Below are positions 1 to 9,178 of a stretch of DNA of 64,000 nt, piece by piece. Every line of letters starts with the position of its first letter. Position 1 is the first letter of the stretch. Both the position numbers and the translations under genes were made by a program. The stretch covers positions 555,513 through 619,512 of the forward strand of contig NZ_JABFAO010000011.1 of NCBI RefSeq assembly GCF_017168235.1, written 5' to 3'. The DNA comes from Rhodococcus sp. KRD197. GTDB lineage: Bacteria; Actinomycetota; Actinomycetes; Mycobacteriales; Mycobacteriaceae. The notes beneath the pieces were generated by a model, which was not told where the DNA came from, made no database searches, and saw only the letters and a program-made list of their open reading frames with translations.

Positions 1-390
1 CGCACAGTCGCCGAGGACATCGAAGCAGCCGGAGGTCCCGAGGTGGGGTCGGCGAAGGTCGCTCGGGCAATGGACGCCGTCGGCCTGGACCGGATGCTCG
101 CCGGCCGCGAGATCGACTCGCTCAGCGGCGGCCAGATGCGACGCGTCGTCATCGCCGGTCTCGTGGTAAACAGCCGACCACTTCTGGTCCTCGACGAACC
201 ACTCGCCGGGCTGGATCCGCCCGGCCGCAGCGAGATCATCGACGTCCTCGGTTCACTGCGCAGTCAGGGCATCGCGATTGTCGTGATCTCCCACGACGTC
301 GACGGTATGGACCGGATCTGCGACAGAACCATCACCCTTGACAGCGGCCGCATCGTGTCGGAACTGTCGACGAGAGGAGTGCCCTCGTGA
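1..390 (+). CDS. ECF-type ABC transporter ATPase, 5' end outside window
   Basis: The reading frame is open from base 1, so only the last 129 residues are present. They contain the ABC signature LSGGQMRR, a Walker B stretch (LLVLDEP) followed by a D-loop, and the switch histidine in VISHD. Walker A lies outside the window. The stop overlaps the GTG of the following EcfT-like gene by 4 bp, the usual arrangement of an energy-coupling-factor module (EcfA/BioM then EcfT/BioN). It should hydrolyse ATP at the inner membrane to power vitamin or metal uptake. The substrate cannot be read here because the S component is not in view. Biotin (BioYMN) is the common guess in Rhodococcus but is inference. 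Confidence 0.88.
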   Translation, partial: RTVAEDIEAAGGPEVGSAKVARAMDAVGLDRMLAGREIDSLSGGQMRRVVIAGLVVNSRPLLVLDEPLAGLDPPGRSEIIDVLGSLRSQGIAIVVISHDVDGMDRICDRTITLDSGRIVSELSTRGVPS

Positions 391-1118
391 CCACAGTGGT
401 ACTCCGGCAGGTGCCGGGAAATTCACCTATCCACCGACTCTGGGCCGGCACGAAACTGATCGCCGTCCTGCTTATCAGCATCACCATCGTGGTGGCACCG
501 TCGTGGCCCGCGATCGGGGTGATCGTCGGCCTGCTTCTCGTCACCGCGGTGATCGCACGAGTACCGCCGGGCGCGGTACCACGACCACCCCTGTGGATCT
601 GGGGCCTGTTCCTGTTGGGGGCGTTGCTCAACCTGCCCATCGGCCTCGACGCCGTACTACTGTTCGCTCGCTCGACCGTCTTCGCGTTCGTCCTGCTCGG
701 GGCCTCGGTGATGATCGGGTGGACCACATCGATGAGCGACATCGCCCCTGCCGTCGCGGTTCTCGGGTCCCCGCTGAAGAAGTTGAGGGTGCCGGTCGAC
801 GAGTGGGCGGCGACGGTGGCACTGTGCCTGCGCTCGCTGCCACTGCTCATCGAGGAGATGCGCACGATGAACGCGGCACGCAAACTGCGACCGAAGTCCG
901 TCCTCAACAGCGCGTCCGACAACTCCATCGTCGACCTCATCACGGCGACGATGTCCATCGCGATCAGGCGGGCCACAGAGATGGGTGCGGCGATCACCGC
1001 CCGCGGGGGAACCGGCAAGATCACCGCCTACCCGCGCGGACCCTCTTTCGCCGACGCGATCGCGATTGCCATCGTGATCGCGTGCTGCGCAGCGGGAATC
1101 GTTCTGACCTTCGTGTGA
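387..1118 (+). CDS. EcfT-family transporter transmembrane protein
   Basis: This 243-residue protein has about five hydrophobic segments and the short arginine-containing coupling motifs typical of EcfT/CbiQ proteins (AARK near residue 165 and AITARGG near 206), which dock on the ATPases. The GTG start overlaps the TGA of the ATPase gene, so the two are translationally coupled. It should form the membrane coupling subunit of an ECF vitamin or cation importer. A BioN-like biotin role fits the length but is not proven. It ends one base before the convergent VWA-protein gene, with no terminator between. Confidence 0.85.
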   Translation: MTTVVLRQVPGNSPIHRLWAGTKLIAVLLISITIVVAPSWPAIGVIVGLLLVTAVIARVPPGAVPRPPLWIWGLFLLGALLNLPIGLDAVLLFARSTVFAFVLLGASVMIGWTTSMSDIAPAVAVLGSPLKKLRVPVDEWAATVALCLRSLPLLIEEMRTMNAARKLRPKSVLNSASDNSIVDLITATMSIAIRRATEMGAAITARGGTGKITAYPRGPSFADAIAIAIVIACCAAGIVLTFV

Positions 1119-1119
1119 G

Positions 1120-2769
1120 TCACTCTCCGCCGATGCGCTGGGTACGGCTGTTGAGTGCCTTGACGAAGACGTCCGGAATATCGCGGGGATCCTCTGCGAT
1201 GTAGCTGGTTCCGCCGGTGGCCGCCGCGATTGCCTGCAGCGCTACCGGATCGGCGTCGGTGGTGACTCCCACGGTCACGATCACCACGGGCCGCACCGGG
1301 TCCTGCTCTCGTTGAAGAGTGTCGACCAACTCGTCCAGGCTCGGGCTGCCCTCGTCCTCGTTCGAGCCGTCGGTCAACAGAATAACGCTGTTGACGAAGT
1401 TGGGATCGTATCCCTCCTTCACCCTGCGGAACGCGGCGAGAGTCGTGTCGTACAGGCCTGTTCCGCCGCCGACCAGCGAAGGCAGCGACCGAACAGCCGA
1501 GAGAATCGCTTCCCGCTGAGGCAGACCGTTGACGACGTTGCTGACCGGGCCGAGTGGCACCAGTTCTCGATAGTCCTGGTCACCACCGCCCAACCCGATC
1601 GAGAACGCCCACAAACCCATCTCCGTGCGATCACTGAAGAGTGCGTTCGCCCCGAGGCTGGCATCGACAGTCAGCGCTATTCGAGTCGAATCCCCCGAAG
1701 CCGCGGCCATCGACCCGGAAACATCCTCGACGACCAGCGTGCGCAGCGGCAGCGCCAGCACCGACCAGTCACGCAGCGTGCTCTCGATGGCCAACGGGTT
1801 CTTCAACTCGAGCGAGGCGGCCGATCCGACACCTCGGCCGTCGGCCAGCGGAACTGCGCTCGATGGCCGAAAACCGGCCTCGGACAGGCTTTCTGCTGCA
1901 GCGACGGTGGACAATACCGATGCGAGCGCAGCTCCCGCGTCCCTCGCCGTGCCGTAACGCGGCCCAGCCTCGGCCGTCACCGCCAGGGGATAGTTCAGGA
2001 AGTAGCTGCCCGTCGGGGGAACAACCGCGTGCAACGGTGTCGACGGATTCTGCGCGTTATAGGTCACCACGCTCTGCTCTGTGGCCACGCTCGTACCACC
2101 GTCGACCGCTACCTGCTCGACCAGGTCGGCGGTACCGTGCGGCTGATCAGCGATCCGGCCGAAGTCCTGCGCCATCGGCACGAGAGCTGCCGCCACCGCC
2201 TCGGCATCGGACAGGCCGACTTCGGACTCCGCGAGAGCCCCGAGAATCGATGCCAGGGAGGCGCTGCTGTCCAGTGGGTCGCCGATGCGCTGCTCGGGGG
2301 TCTGCAGGACGCTCAGCCACGTGGCAGGCGCGGGTGCGTCACCGTCGCGGGTCACCACCACGGGCAGGGTGTTGGCTACGGACGACTTGGCCACCTCCGG
2401 CAAAGCGCCCGTCGAGCGGAGTGTCTTGAGCAGCCACAGGGTCGAGTCGGGGATCCACAGATCGGGACGCTCGGCTTCGGAGTTGGCAAGTTCGGTCGCG
2501 GTGTCGGTGGGCGCCTCGGCGCGCACCTCGAACTCCGCGCACCCACGCTCGGCTACGTCGGTGGCAGCCAGAGCATCCGAGACCACCGGCGCGAGCGTCG
2601 GATCGACCGCCACCGAGATCCGCTCGACCGTCTCACATCCGGACCCGCCTGCGCCGACTGCGGTGACCGCGAAGTAGCCACCCGCCACCACGACGACCGC
2701 CGCGGCAGCCACCGCGCCCCACATGAGGACCGGACTTCTCCGCGCCCCAGCTCCATGCCGCCCCGACAT
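1120..2769 (-). CDS. Membrane-anchored binding-protein-like and VWA domain protein (copy 1)
   Basis: The predicted product has 549 residues. A positively charged N-terminus precedes one membrane segment (about residues 16-38). A region resembling bacterial extracellular solute-binding proteins follows (about 45-340). The C-terminal von Willebrand A domain (about 345-549) has MIDAS residues in EDVSGSM, GGTGLYD and LLTDGSNED. The start at 2769 is preferred over an upstream in-frame ATG at 2856 because it follows a purine-rich site (GGGGGAG) and matches the start of its paralogue just upstream. The protein probably faces outside and binds a metal-dependent ligand. Function is unknown. The neighbour at 2828-4471 is a clear tandem duplicate. 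Confidence 0.82.
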   Translation of the reverse strand: MSGRHGAGARRSPVLMWGAVAAAAVVVVAGGYFAVTAVGAGGSGCETVERISVAVDPTLAPVVSDALAATDVAERGCAEFEVRAEAPTDTATELANSEAERPDLWIPDSTLWLLKTLRSTGALPEVAKSSVANTLPVVVTRDGDAPAPATWLSVLQTPEQRIGDPLDSSASLASILGALAESEVGLSDAEAVAAALVPMAQDFGRIADQPHGTADLVEQVAVDGGTSVATEQSVVTYNAQNPSTPLHAVVPPTGSYFLNYPLAVTAEAGPRYGTARDAGAALASVLSTVAAAESLSEAGFRPSSAVPLADGRGVGSAASLELKNPLAIESTLRDWSVLALPLRTLVVEDVSGSMAAASGDSTRIALTVDASLGANALFSDRTEMGLWAFSIGLGGGDQDYRELVPLGPVSNVVNGLPQREAILSAVRSLPSLVGGGTGLYDTTLAAFRRVKEGYDPNFVNSVILLTDGSNEDEGSPSLDELVDTLQREQDPVRPVVIVTVGVTTDADPVALQAIAAATGGTSYIAEDPRDIPDVFVKALNSRTQRIGGE

Positions 2770-2827
2770 TGCCCCAACTCCCCCGGTCGATACTTGCTTA
2801 AATGCAGGGTCAAACCTAGCCCTCGAA

Positions 2828-4471
2828 TCAGCGCCCTGCCCTGGCTTTGAGCGCATTGACGAACACGTTGGGTATTTCGGCCGGGTTTCTCGCCAGATAG
2901 CTCGATCCGCCGGTGGCCGCGGAAATCTGCTGCAGAACCGCGGCGTCGGCGTCCTCGGTGATGCCGATCGTGACGATGACTACCGGTGCCGTCGGATCCT
3001 GCTCCGCGCGGAGCGTCTCGAGCAACTCGTCGAGCGAGATGCTGTCCGGATCCTCGTTGGAGCCGTCGGTGAAGACGATGACACTGTTGATGTAGTCGGG
3101 GTCGTATCCCTCTTTCACCTGCCGGAACGCCGCCAGCGTAGCGTCGTACAGCCCGGTTCCGCCGCCGACGAGGCCGGGCAGCACCCGCATCTGCTGCATC
3201 AGCACCTCGCGCTGCGAAATGCCGTCCACGTCCTCGTCGAGACGCCGAATCGGTGCCAGTTCGCGATAGTCCTGATCCCCGCCGCCCAGACCGATCGAGA
3301 ATGCCCACAGCCCCATCGCGGCGTTGTCCGGGAACAGGCCGATGCCCGTCTGGTTGGCCTGCACGGTCAATTCGATCCGAGTATCGGCCCCAGCGTTGTA
3401 GCCCATCGATCCGGATACGTCCTCGATGACCAGGGCACGCGAGGGCATCGCGAGCACCTGATAGCGACGCAGCACGGTTTCTGCCGTCTGCTGATCGGCG
3501 ATGCCCAGCGAGGCGACCTCGCCCACGCCTCGTTCAGCACCCGCCTCGCTACTGGTGAGGGGCGCCATGTCCGGTGCCCTGAACCCCGCCTCGGACAGGG
3601 TCGCCAGACCCGTTTCCGAACCCAGGGCATCGGCGAGAGCCAGGCCGGCAGCCTTCGCGCCCTCCTGCCGGTCGCTGTCGGGCTCGGTGACGGCCAGCGG
3701 GAAGTCGAGGAAGAAACTCCCGGTGGGAGGGACAGTCGCCTGCAGATCGGCGCCGGAGACCTGGTGGCGCACGAGTGTCTGCTCCGAGACGACAGCGACG
3801 CCGCCGTCCTCGATCACCTCGTCGAGCCGGGATGCGGCGTCGGACTCGTTCTTGACTTCGGCCTGCGCCTGGGCAATGGGCACCAGGGCTGCCTCTACCG
3901 AATCCACCGCCTCGTCATCGGTTCCCGCTTCCGAGAGGGCGCCGAGGATCGGGGCGTCGGAGGTGGTATTGGTCAGCGGGTTGCCGATGCGCAAGCCCTT
4001 CAGTTGCAGCGCCGTCAGCCAGGAATCGAAGAACGGCACCTCGTCGGTCCGCGCCGCGATGACCGCGGGCGTCGTTGCCACCGACTTGCTCGCAAGATCG
4101 ACCAGTGAGCCCGTCGCACGTACCGTCTTACCCACCCACAGCGAGGAATCGGGGATCCACAGCGACGGGGGCTGCGACCCCATCGAGACAGCAGCGGACG
4201 CCTCACCCGAGGCGGTGGCAGTGACCTCGATGCTCGCGCAACCCAGGTCCTCTGCGGGCACGTCGGCGACGACCTGCGTCACCACCTCTGCGATGGCCGG
4301 GTCGGCCGCGAGCGTGTAGGTGGAGGTGTCTGCGCACCCAGAACCGAATGCTTTCTGTGCGGCGAAGACACCGCCGACGATGACCACGATCGCCACAACG
4401 GCGATGACAACGTACTTGAGCAGCCCTGTCGAGCTGGACGCCGTCTGCGGCGCACTGTGTCTACCGGGCAT
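2828..4471 (-). CDS. Membrane-anchored binding-protein-like and VWA domain protein (copy 2)
   Basis: This 547-residue paralogue of the next gene downstream starts MPGRHSAP, matching MSGRHGAG there. It has one N-terminal membrane segment (about 18-40), a binding-protein-like domain and a C-terminal VWA domain. The MIDAS set is EDVSGSM, GGTGLYD and VFTDGSNED. The segment MGLWAFSIGLGGGDQDYREL is shared exactly with copy 1, while the N-terminal domains have diverged, which suggests different ligands on a common scaffold. The two are probably co-transcribed, with a 58-bp gap. Such proteins are widespread in Mycobacteriales without assigned function. Confidence 0.82.
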   Translation of the reverse strand: MPGRHSAPQTASSSTGLLKYVVIAVVAIVVIVGGVFAAQKAFGSGCADTSTYTLAADPAIAEVVTQVVADVPAEDLGCASIEVTATASGEASAAVSMGSQPPSLWIPDSSLWVGKTVRATGSLVDLASKSVATTPAVIAARTDEVPFFDSWLTALQLKGLRIGNPLTNTTSDAPILGALSEAGTDDEAVDSVEAALVPIAQAQAEVKNESDAASRLDEVIEDGGVAVVSEQTLVRHQVSGADLQATVPPTGSFFLDFPLAVTEPDSDRQEGAKAAGLALADALGSETGLATLSEAGFRAPDMAPLTSSEAGAERGVGEVASLGIADQQTAETVLRRYQVLAMPSRALVIEDVSGSMGYNAGADTRIELTVQANQTGIGLFPDNAAMGLWAFSIGLGGGDQDYRELAPIRRLDEDVDGISQREVLMQQMRVLPGLVGGGTGLYDATLAAFRQVKEGYDPDYINSVIVFTDGSNEDPDSISLDELLETLRAEQDPTAPVVIVTIGITEDADAAVLQQISAATGGSSYLARNPAEIPNVFVNALKARAGR

Positions 4472-4543
4472 GTGTGGAACCTCTCCGTGGTGAGCGCGAG
4501 ACCGAAGAGGTCGGACTCAGGCTGTGCGGCGGCGCGGCAAAAT

Positions 4544-4978
4544 CTAGGCGTACAGCGACTCGAACGTCTTCATCGAGTTCTCGATGTCGCCTTTCAAAGC
4601 ACGTGCGACGCCGGATCCGATGGGCCCGAAAAGCGGCGCGCCACCGAGGTCGACGTCGAGGGTGACGTCCGCGCCGCCACTCTTTCCCGCAGCGACGGTC
4701 AGCTTCAGACCGATCTTGACGCCGCCTTTGCCGTTGCCCTTGAGTTCGAGCTTCTTGGGCGGGTCGTACTTCTCGATGGTCCAGCGAACGCGGTTGCGCA
4801 TCCCCTTCACACTCGCCACCGACTCGAGGGTGACGCCGTCGGCGAGTTGTTCGGGCAGGTCGCAGCGCCAGGCCTCGTGGATCGACAACCACTTGTCGTA
4901 GTCGGCAAGGTCGGACGCGTGCGTCCATGCCACATCGGGTTCGAGGGGGACATTGACGGTTACCTTCAGCTTGGCCAC
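4544..4978 (-). CDS. SRPBCC (START-like) protein, homologue of M. tuberculosis Rv0910
   Basis: The 144-residue product has the polyketide cyclase/START-like pattern of a small lipid-binding fold. Its opening (AKLKVTVNVPLEPDVAW, then HASDLADYDKWLSIH) closely resembles Rv0910, reported as the toxin of the Rv0909/Rv0910 pair. I chose the GTG at 4978 because it gives the family length and the usual start. A TTG at 5005 would add nine residues. The predicted antitoxin partner is not adjacent but lies at 15100-15291. A strong hairpin upstream (5097-5129) separates it from the symporter operon. A toxin activity is inference from the homologue. Confidence 0.85.
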   Translation of the reverse strand: MAKLKVTVNVPLEPDVAWTHASDLADYDKWLSIHEAWRCDLPEQLADGVTLESVASVKGMRNRVRWTIEKYDPPKKLELKGNGKGGVKIGLKLTVAAGKSGGADVTLDVDLGGAPLFGPIGSGVARALKGDIENSMKTFESLYA

Positions 4979-5096
4979 GGAAGGGATCGTAACCACCGGC
5001 GTCAAGCGATCGGTGTGAGGTACGACTCGTCAACAGCACAGCACGTGTGATATCTCCCGATCTCGACGAGTGTGATAGTGACGGCAACCAACGCTG

Positions 5097-5129
5097 AGAG
5101 GGCGGCCGACACAATGTCGGCCGCCCTCT
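5097..5129 (-). terminator. Perfect hairpin terminator after the symporter operon
   Basis: A 14-base-pair perfect stem (AGAGGGCGGCCGAC and its complement) closes on a 5-base loop, 21 bp beyond the stop of the minus-strand symporter gene. There is no clear uridine run, as is common in actinobacterial terminators. It insulates the symporter operon from the SRPBCC gene. Confidence 0.75.
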
Positions 5130-5150
5130 GAGCGCTATCGGAAAACTTGA

Positions 5151-6815
5151 TCAGTGCGCGGTTGCTTTCTCGGCTCCGATGCCGGTCAGCGAACGCACCT
5201 CCATCTCGGCCTGCTTGGCCCTGCTCTCGGAATCCTTCGACAACAAGGTGCCGACGATGCCGAGAACGAACGCCAGCGGGATAGCGACGATGCCGGGGTT
5301 GGACAACGGGAACCAGGCGAAGTCCGAGTTGGGGAGCATCGACGTGGGCGAACCCGATACTGCCGGCGAGAAGACGATCAGGATGAGCGTCGAGATGAGG
5401 CCGCCGTACATGCTGCACAGTGCGCCGGTGGTGTTGAAACGGCGCCAGAACAGCGAGTACACGATGGTCGGCAGGTTCGCGGCGGCAGCGACGGCGAAGG
5501 CGAGAGCCACGAGGAAGGCGATGTTCTGCCCGTTCGCCAGGATGCCCAGGCCGATGGCCAGCACACCGATCACGATTGCGGTGATTCGCGAGACCCGGAC
5601 CTGCTTGATCTCGTCGACATCGCCCTTCTTGATGACGTTGGCGTAGATGTCGTGAGCGAACGACGCCGAGGCCGTGATGGTGAGACCGGCTACGACCGCG
5701 AGGATCGTTGCGAAAGCCACCGCGGAGATCACACCGAGCAGCACGACGCCGCCGAGTTCGAAGGCGAGAAGCGGTGCTGCGGAGTTCTGCCCGCCGGCGG
5801 AGGCGAGGATTCGGTCGGGTCCGACGATTGCTGCGGCGCCGTAGCCGAGGACGAGAGTGAACAGGTAGAAGGCACCGATGAGCGCGATGGCCCAGACGAC
5901 GCTGCGACGGGCTTCCTTCGCGGTGGGCACCGTGTAGAAGCGCATGAGAACGTGCGGCAGACCCGCTGTTCCGAGCACCAGGGCGATACCGAGGGAAAGG
6001 AAGTTCAGCTTGGAGAGGTCGCTGCCGCCGTATTGCGCTCCCGGTTCGATGACATTGCGTGCATTGACGACCTCGTCGGAGGAACCGGCGATCATGGCCT
6101 GCGCGGAACCGAGCAGGTCGGAGAAGTTGCCACTGAACTTGACGAGCACCAGGATTGTCATGAACAGGGCGCCGGCGATCAGTAGGACGGCCTTGATGAT
6201 CTGCACCCAGGTGGTGCCCTTCATGCCACCGACGAGGACGTAGGTGATCATGAGCACGCCGACGATGGCGATGACGATCGACTGACCGGTGCGGTCGGTG
6301 ATGTCGAGGAGCAGTGCGACGAGGCCGCCGGCTCCTGCCATCTGCGCGAGGAGGTAGAACAGCGAGACCGTCAGCGTCGAGATTGCGGCCGCGGTACGAA
6401 CCGGCCGTTGCTTGAGCCGGAAGCTGAGCACATCTGCCATGGTGAATTTACCTGTGTTGCGGAGCAATTCGGCGACCAACAGCAGCGCGACGAGCCAGGC
6501 AACGAGGAAGCCGATGGAATAGAGGAAGCCGTCGTATCCGTATACGGCGATAGCTCCGGCGATGCCGAGGAAGCTGGCGGCCGAGAGGTAGTCACCGGCA
6601 ATGGCGACGCCGTTCTGCGGTCCCGAGAAGCCACCGCCTGCGGTGAAGAACTCGGACGCGGTCGCATTCTTCTTGCTGGCGCGGATCACGACGAACATCG
6701 TCACCGCGACGAACGCGACGAAGATCGCAATGTTGATGAGTGGTTCGCCGACTGTGGTGTCGACGGCTTGTGCGAGATTCGCAGTAGTGGAGCCTGCGGA
6801 ATGACCCAGTATCAT
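5151..6815 (-). CDS. actP: Sodium:solute symporter, ActP/MctC-type monocarboxylate uptake
   Basis: This 554-residue SSF-family protein has about 13 hydrophobic segments, starting after an extracytoplasmic N-terminus with VGEPLINIAIF. Diagnostic stretches include GGGFSGPQNGVAIAGDYLSAASFLG and, near residue 285, GTAGLPHVLMRFYTVP, which are characteristic of the acetate/pyruvate symporter branch. The ATG overlaps the stop of the DUF485 gene (ATGA), as in E. coli yjcH-actP. It should import acetate or related monocarboxylates with Na+ or H+. The substrate is inferred from the family and from the DUF485 partner. Confidence 0.9.
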   Translation of the reverse strand: MILGHSAGSTTANLAQAVDTTVGEPLINIAIFVAFVAVTMFVVIRASKKNATASEFFTAGGGFSGPQNGVAIAGDYLSAASFLGIAGAIAVYGYDGFLYSIGFLVAWLVALLLVAELLRNTGKFTMADVLSFRLKQRPVRTAAAISTLTVSLFYLLAQMAGAGGLVALLLDITDRTGQSIVIAIVGVLMITYVLVGGMKGTTWVQIIKAVLLIAGALFMTILVLVKFSGNFSDLLGSAQAMIAGSSDEVVNARNVIEPGAQYGGSDLSKLNFLSLGIALVLGTAGLPHVLMRFYTVPTAKEARRSVVWAIALIGAFYLFTLVLGYGAAAIVGPDRILASAGGQNSAAPLLAFELGGVVLLGVISAVAFATILAVVAGLTITASASFAHDIYANVIKKGDVDEIKQVRVSRITAIVIGVLAIGLGILANGQNIAFLVALAFAVAAAANLPTIVYSLFWRRFNTTGALCSMYGGLISTLILIVFSPAVSGSPTSMLPNSDFAWFPLSNPGIVAIPLAFVLGIVGTLLSKDSESRAKQAEMEVRSLTGIGAEKATAH

Positions 6816-7162
6816 AGCTTGGCCTCCTGAGATTCCAGCATCTCGGCGCGGAGAGCGGCTGCACGCGGATCGAGTTCACGGTTGGCGAATCTGACGTAGA
6901 TGCCCGTGATGGCGAACGTGGTGACGAACTGGCCGAGCCCGAGCAAGAGGCCGAGGTTGATGTTGCCGAACACCTCGATGGACATGAAGTCCGACGCGTA
7001 AGTGCTCAGCAGGACGTACATGACGTACCAGGTCAGGAAGAACCCGGTCATCGGAAAGACGAAGCTGCGCAGCCGTCGTCGAAGTTCCTGAAATTCCGGG
7101 CTCGCTTGCATGTCGATGAACGCCTGCGCGTCCGGTGGCGGAGATGTATCCGGTCGTGTCAC
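6812..7162 (-). CDS. DUF485 membrane protein, partner of the acetate symporter (YjcH-like)
   Basis: This 116-residue protein has two membrane helices. It has the DUF485 features of a conserved cytoplasmic lead-in (SPEFQELRRRLRSFVFP), a first helix, a short loop and a second helix ending in YVRFANRELDP. I place the start at the GTG at 7162, preceded by GAGGGAG at suitable distance. The open frame continues upstream to 7267, but that extension has no site and reads like leader. It is translationally coupled to the symporter gene. Members of this family accompany ActP-type transporters. Their exact role is not settled. Confidence 0.85.
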   Translation of the reverse strand: MTRPDTSPPPDAQAFIDMQASPEFQELRRRLRSFVFPMTGFFLTWYVMYVLLSTYASDFMSIEVFGNINLGLLLGLGQFVTTFAITGIYVRFANRELDPRAAALRAEMLESQEAKL

Positions 7163-7349
7163 CTTCGTAGCTCCCTCTTTGCGCTTATCGTCACGGAATG
7201 TGACCGAACAACTGCAAGGAACGCTAGTGAGAGGTGAATCACAAAGATATGCAGTGGCACCGCTCACACGCCCAGCTGCGCGAGTGTGCGCCGAGCGGTC
7301 ATCTCACCACGACGAGTGGGCGGGAGATCCAACCGGTTCAGGAGGGGCG

Positions 7350-9092
7350 CTACAGCTCCTGTTCGCGGTCTCGGCCCACGCCCAGGCGCTCCGGCGCGTG
7401 CAGTCGAGTGAAGATAGTCCCGACATCGGCGGGAACCGACGCCGCGGTGAGCTTGCTGACGAAAAACATCAACCCGAATGCCAGCGGAACGGACACCGCC
7501 GCCGGGTAGCCCAGGATCGTCGACGCCCATCCGCTGAGCCACGTTTCGGACACTCCGAACACCGACAACGACGCGGCGACGATCGACACCGAACCACCGC
7601 CGATCAACCCGGCAGCTGCGCCCGCCGCCGTCAACCCGCGCCACCAGATACCGAGCACGAGCAGCGGACAGAGCGTCGACGCCGCCACCGCGAATACCAA
7701 TCCGACGGTCCGCGACAGGTCGAGCGAGGCGACCCCGACCGACAACGCGAGAGGCACGGCACCGCCGAGCACCGCCGCGATCCGGAAGTCCCGCACCCGG
7801 CCCCGCAGCACATCGGTGCTGAGCACTCCGGCGATGCTCACCAGCAAGCCGGAGGAGGTGGACAGAAACGCCGCGATCGCCCCCGCCGCGACGAGCGCCG
7901 CCAGGAGCTGACCGGGCAACCCGGACAACACCGAACCCGGCAACAGCAGCACCGCGGCGTCCGAGGTACCGGTGATGAGTAACTGCGGCACATACAACCT
8001 GGCGAACACGCCGAGCAGTGTCGGAAACAGATAGAACAGTGCGAGTAGACCGAGGACCGTGAGCGAGGTCAGACGCGCGGCCCGACCGTCGGGATTGGTG
8101 TAGAAGCGCACCAGTACGTGGGGCAAGCCGAGCGTGCCGAGAAACGTCGCCAGAATCAACGAATACACCTGGTAGAGCGGATGCATGCCGCCGAGACCCC
8201 AACCCGGCTCCGCCCAGTCGCTGTCGGTGGTGGGCGCGCCCGCCACCACCGGCACCGGCGACCCGGCATCGAGAATCAGCGAGGTTCCCTCGGCGAGCTG
8301 GTGCGTGCCGTCACCCAGGACCAGCCGGCCGTCGACGCTGACTCCGTCGACCATTCCCGTCGCCGTGACTTCGATCGGAACCTCGACCTGAACCGACACG
8401 TCGGTGGTGATGTCCACCGTGGTCACACTGTCTACTGTGGGCGGCGCCGGGCCCCCTACTGCACGATCGTCGGCGAAGAAGTGCATCGCGAGAACGATCG
8501 CTGGGACCGCCACCGCGGTGAGCTTGAGCCAGTACTGGAAAGCTTGAACGAAGGTGATCGAGCGCATCCCACCGCCGACCACGTTGGCGATCACGATGAG
8601 TCCCACCACGGCGGCGCCCACCCACCCCGGAACACCGAGCAGGATGTTGAGCGTGAGCCCTGCGCCCTGAAACTGCGGCACCAGGTACAGCGCGCAGATG
8701 ACCACGACGACGAGCATTGCGAGCTTGCGTAGCCTGCGTGAACCCAACCGGAACTCGGCGAAGTCCGGGACTGTGTAGGCGCCGCTGCGGCGCAGCGGCG
8801 CTGCCACGAACAGCAGCAGACCCAGGTAACCGGCGGTGAAGCCGATCGGATACCACAACGCGTCGGCACCGTACTTCGCTATCAGACCGGCGACACCGAG
8901 AAATGATGCGGCCGAAAGGTATTCGCCCGAAATGGCGGCGGCATTCCAGCGCGGTCCGACGGTGCGCGAGGCCACGAGGAAGTCCGAGGTCGTACGGGCG
9001 AAGCGCACCCCGTAGATCCCGATGGCGACGGTCGCGACTGCCGCGAGCAGAAGGGCGATCACCGTGACCACCGGAATGGATTGACCGTTCAC
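7350..9092 (-). CDS. Sodium:solute symporter with large extracytoplasmic insertion
   Basis: This 580-residue SSF-family transporter shares FLVASRTVGPRWNAAAISG and GEYLSAASFLGVAGL near the N-terminus and GLPHVLVRFYTNPDG near residue 330 with the ActP branch. Between about residues 215 and 305 it carries a hydrophilic, valine/threonine/aspartate-rich segment absent from the symporter at 5151-6815, probably an extracytoplasmic loop. The GTG start is preceded by AGGAG. It is likely an acetate, propionate or pyruvate importer. In related genomes such genes follow a LytS/LytTR pair and a small membrane protein. Here those lie just upstream, but a gene on the opposite strand intervenes. Confidence 0.87.
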   Translation of the reverse strand: MNGQSIPVVTVIALLLAAVATVAIGIYGVRFARTTSDFLVASRTVGPRWNAAAISGEYLSAASFLGVAGLIAKYGADALWYPIGFTAGYLGLLLFVAAPLRRSGAYTVPDFAEFRLGSRRLRKLAMLVVVVICALYLVPQFQGAGLTLNILLGVPGWVGAAVVGLIVIANVVGGGMRSITFVQAFQYWLKLTAVAVPAIVLAMHFFADDRAVGGPAPPTVDSVTTVDITTDVSVQVEVPIEVTATGMVDGVSVDGRLVLGDGTHQLAEGTSLILDAGSPVPVVAGAPTTDSDWAEPGWGLGGMHPLYQVYSLILATFLGTLGLPHVLVRFYTNPDGRAARLTSLTVLGLLALFYLFPTLLGVFARLYVPQLLITGTSDAAVLLLPGSVLSGLPGQLLAALVAAGAIAAFLSTSSGLLVSIAGVLSTDVLRGRVRDFRIAAVLGGAVPLALSVGVASLDLSRTVGLVFAVAASTLCPLLVLGIWWRGLTAAGAAAGLIGGGSVSIVAASLSVFGVSETWLSGWASTILGYPAAVSVPLAFGLMFFVSKLTAASVPADVGTIFTRLHAPERLGVGRDREQEL

Positions 9093-9178
9093 TCGACGCG
9101 TATCTCCTGGTCTCGCACGAAGCCGGACTCCCGCTCATCGTGGCACAATTCGAACATGCGCCTACCGAGGATCAGCTG

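Noticed and set aside
1312-2850. Long plus-strand open frame (512 codons) opposite the first VWA gene
   Set aside because: It has Arg/Gln/His-rich composition typical of the antisense frame of a GC-rich gene and no recognisable domain. The minus strand encodes a clear VWA protein.
2723-4108. Plus-strand open frame opposite the second VWA gene
   Set aside because: Antisense shadow. The minus-strand frame has MIDAS motifs and a signal helix.
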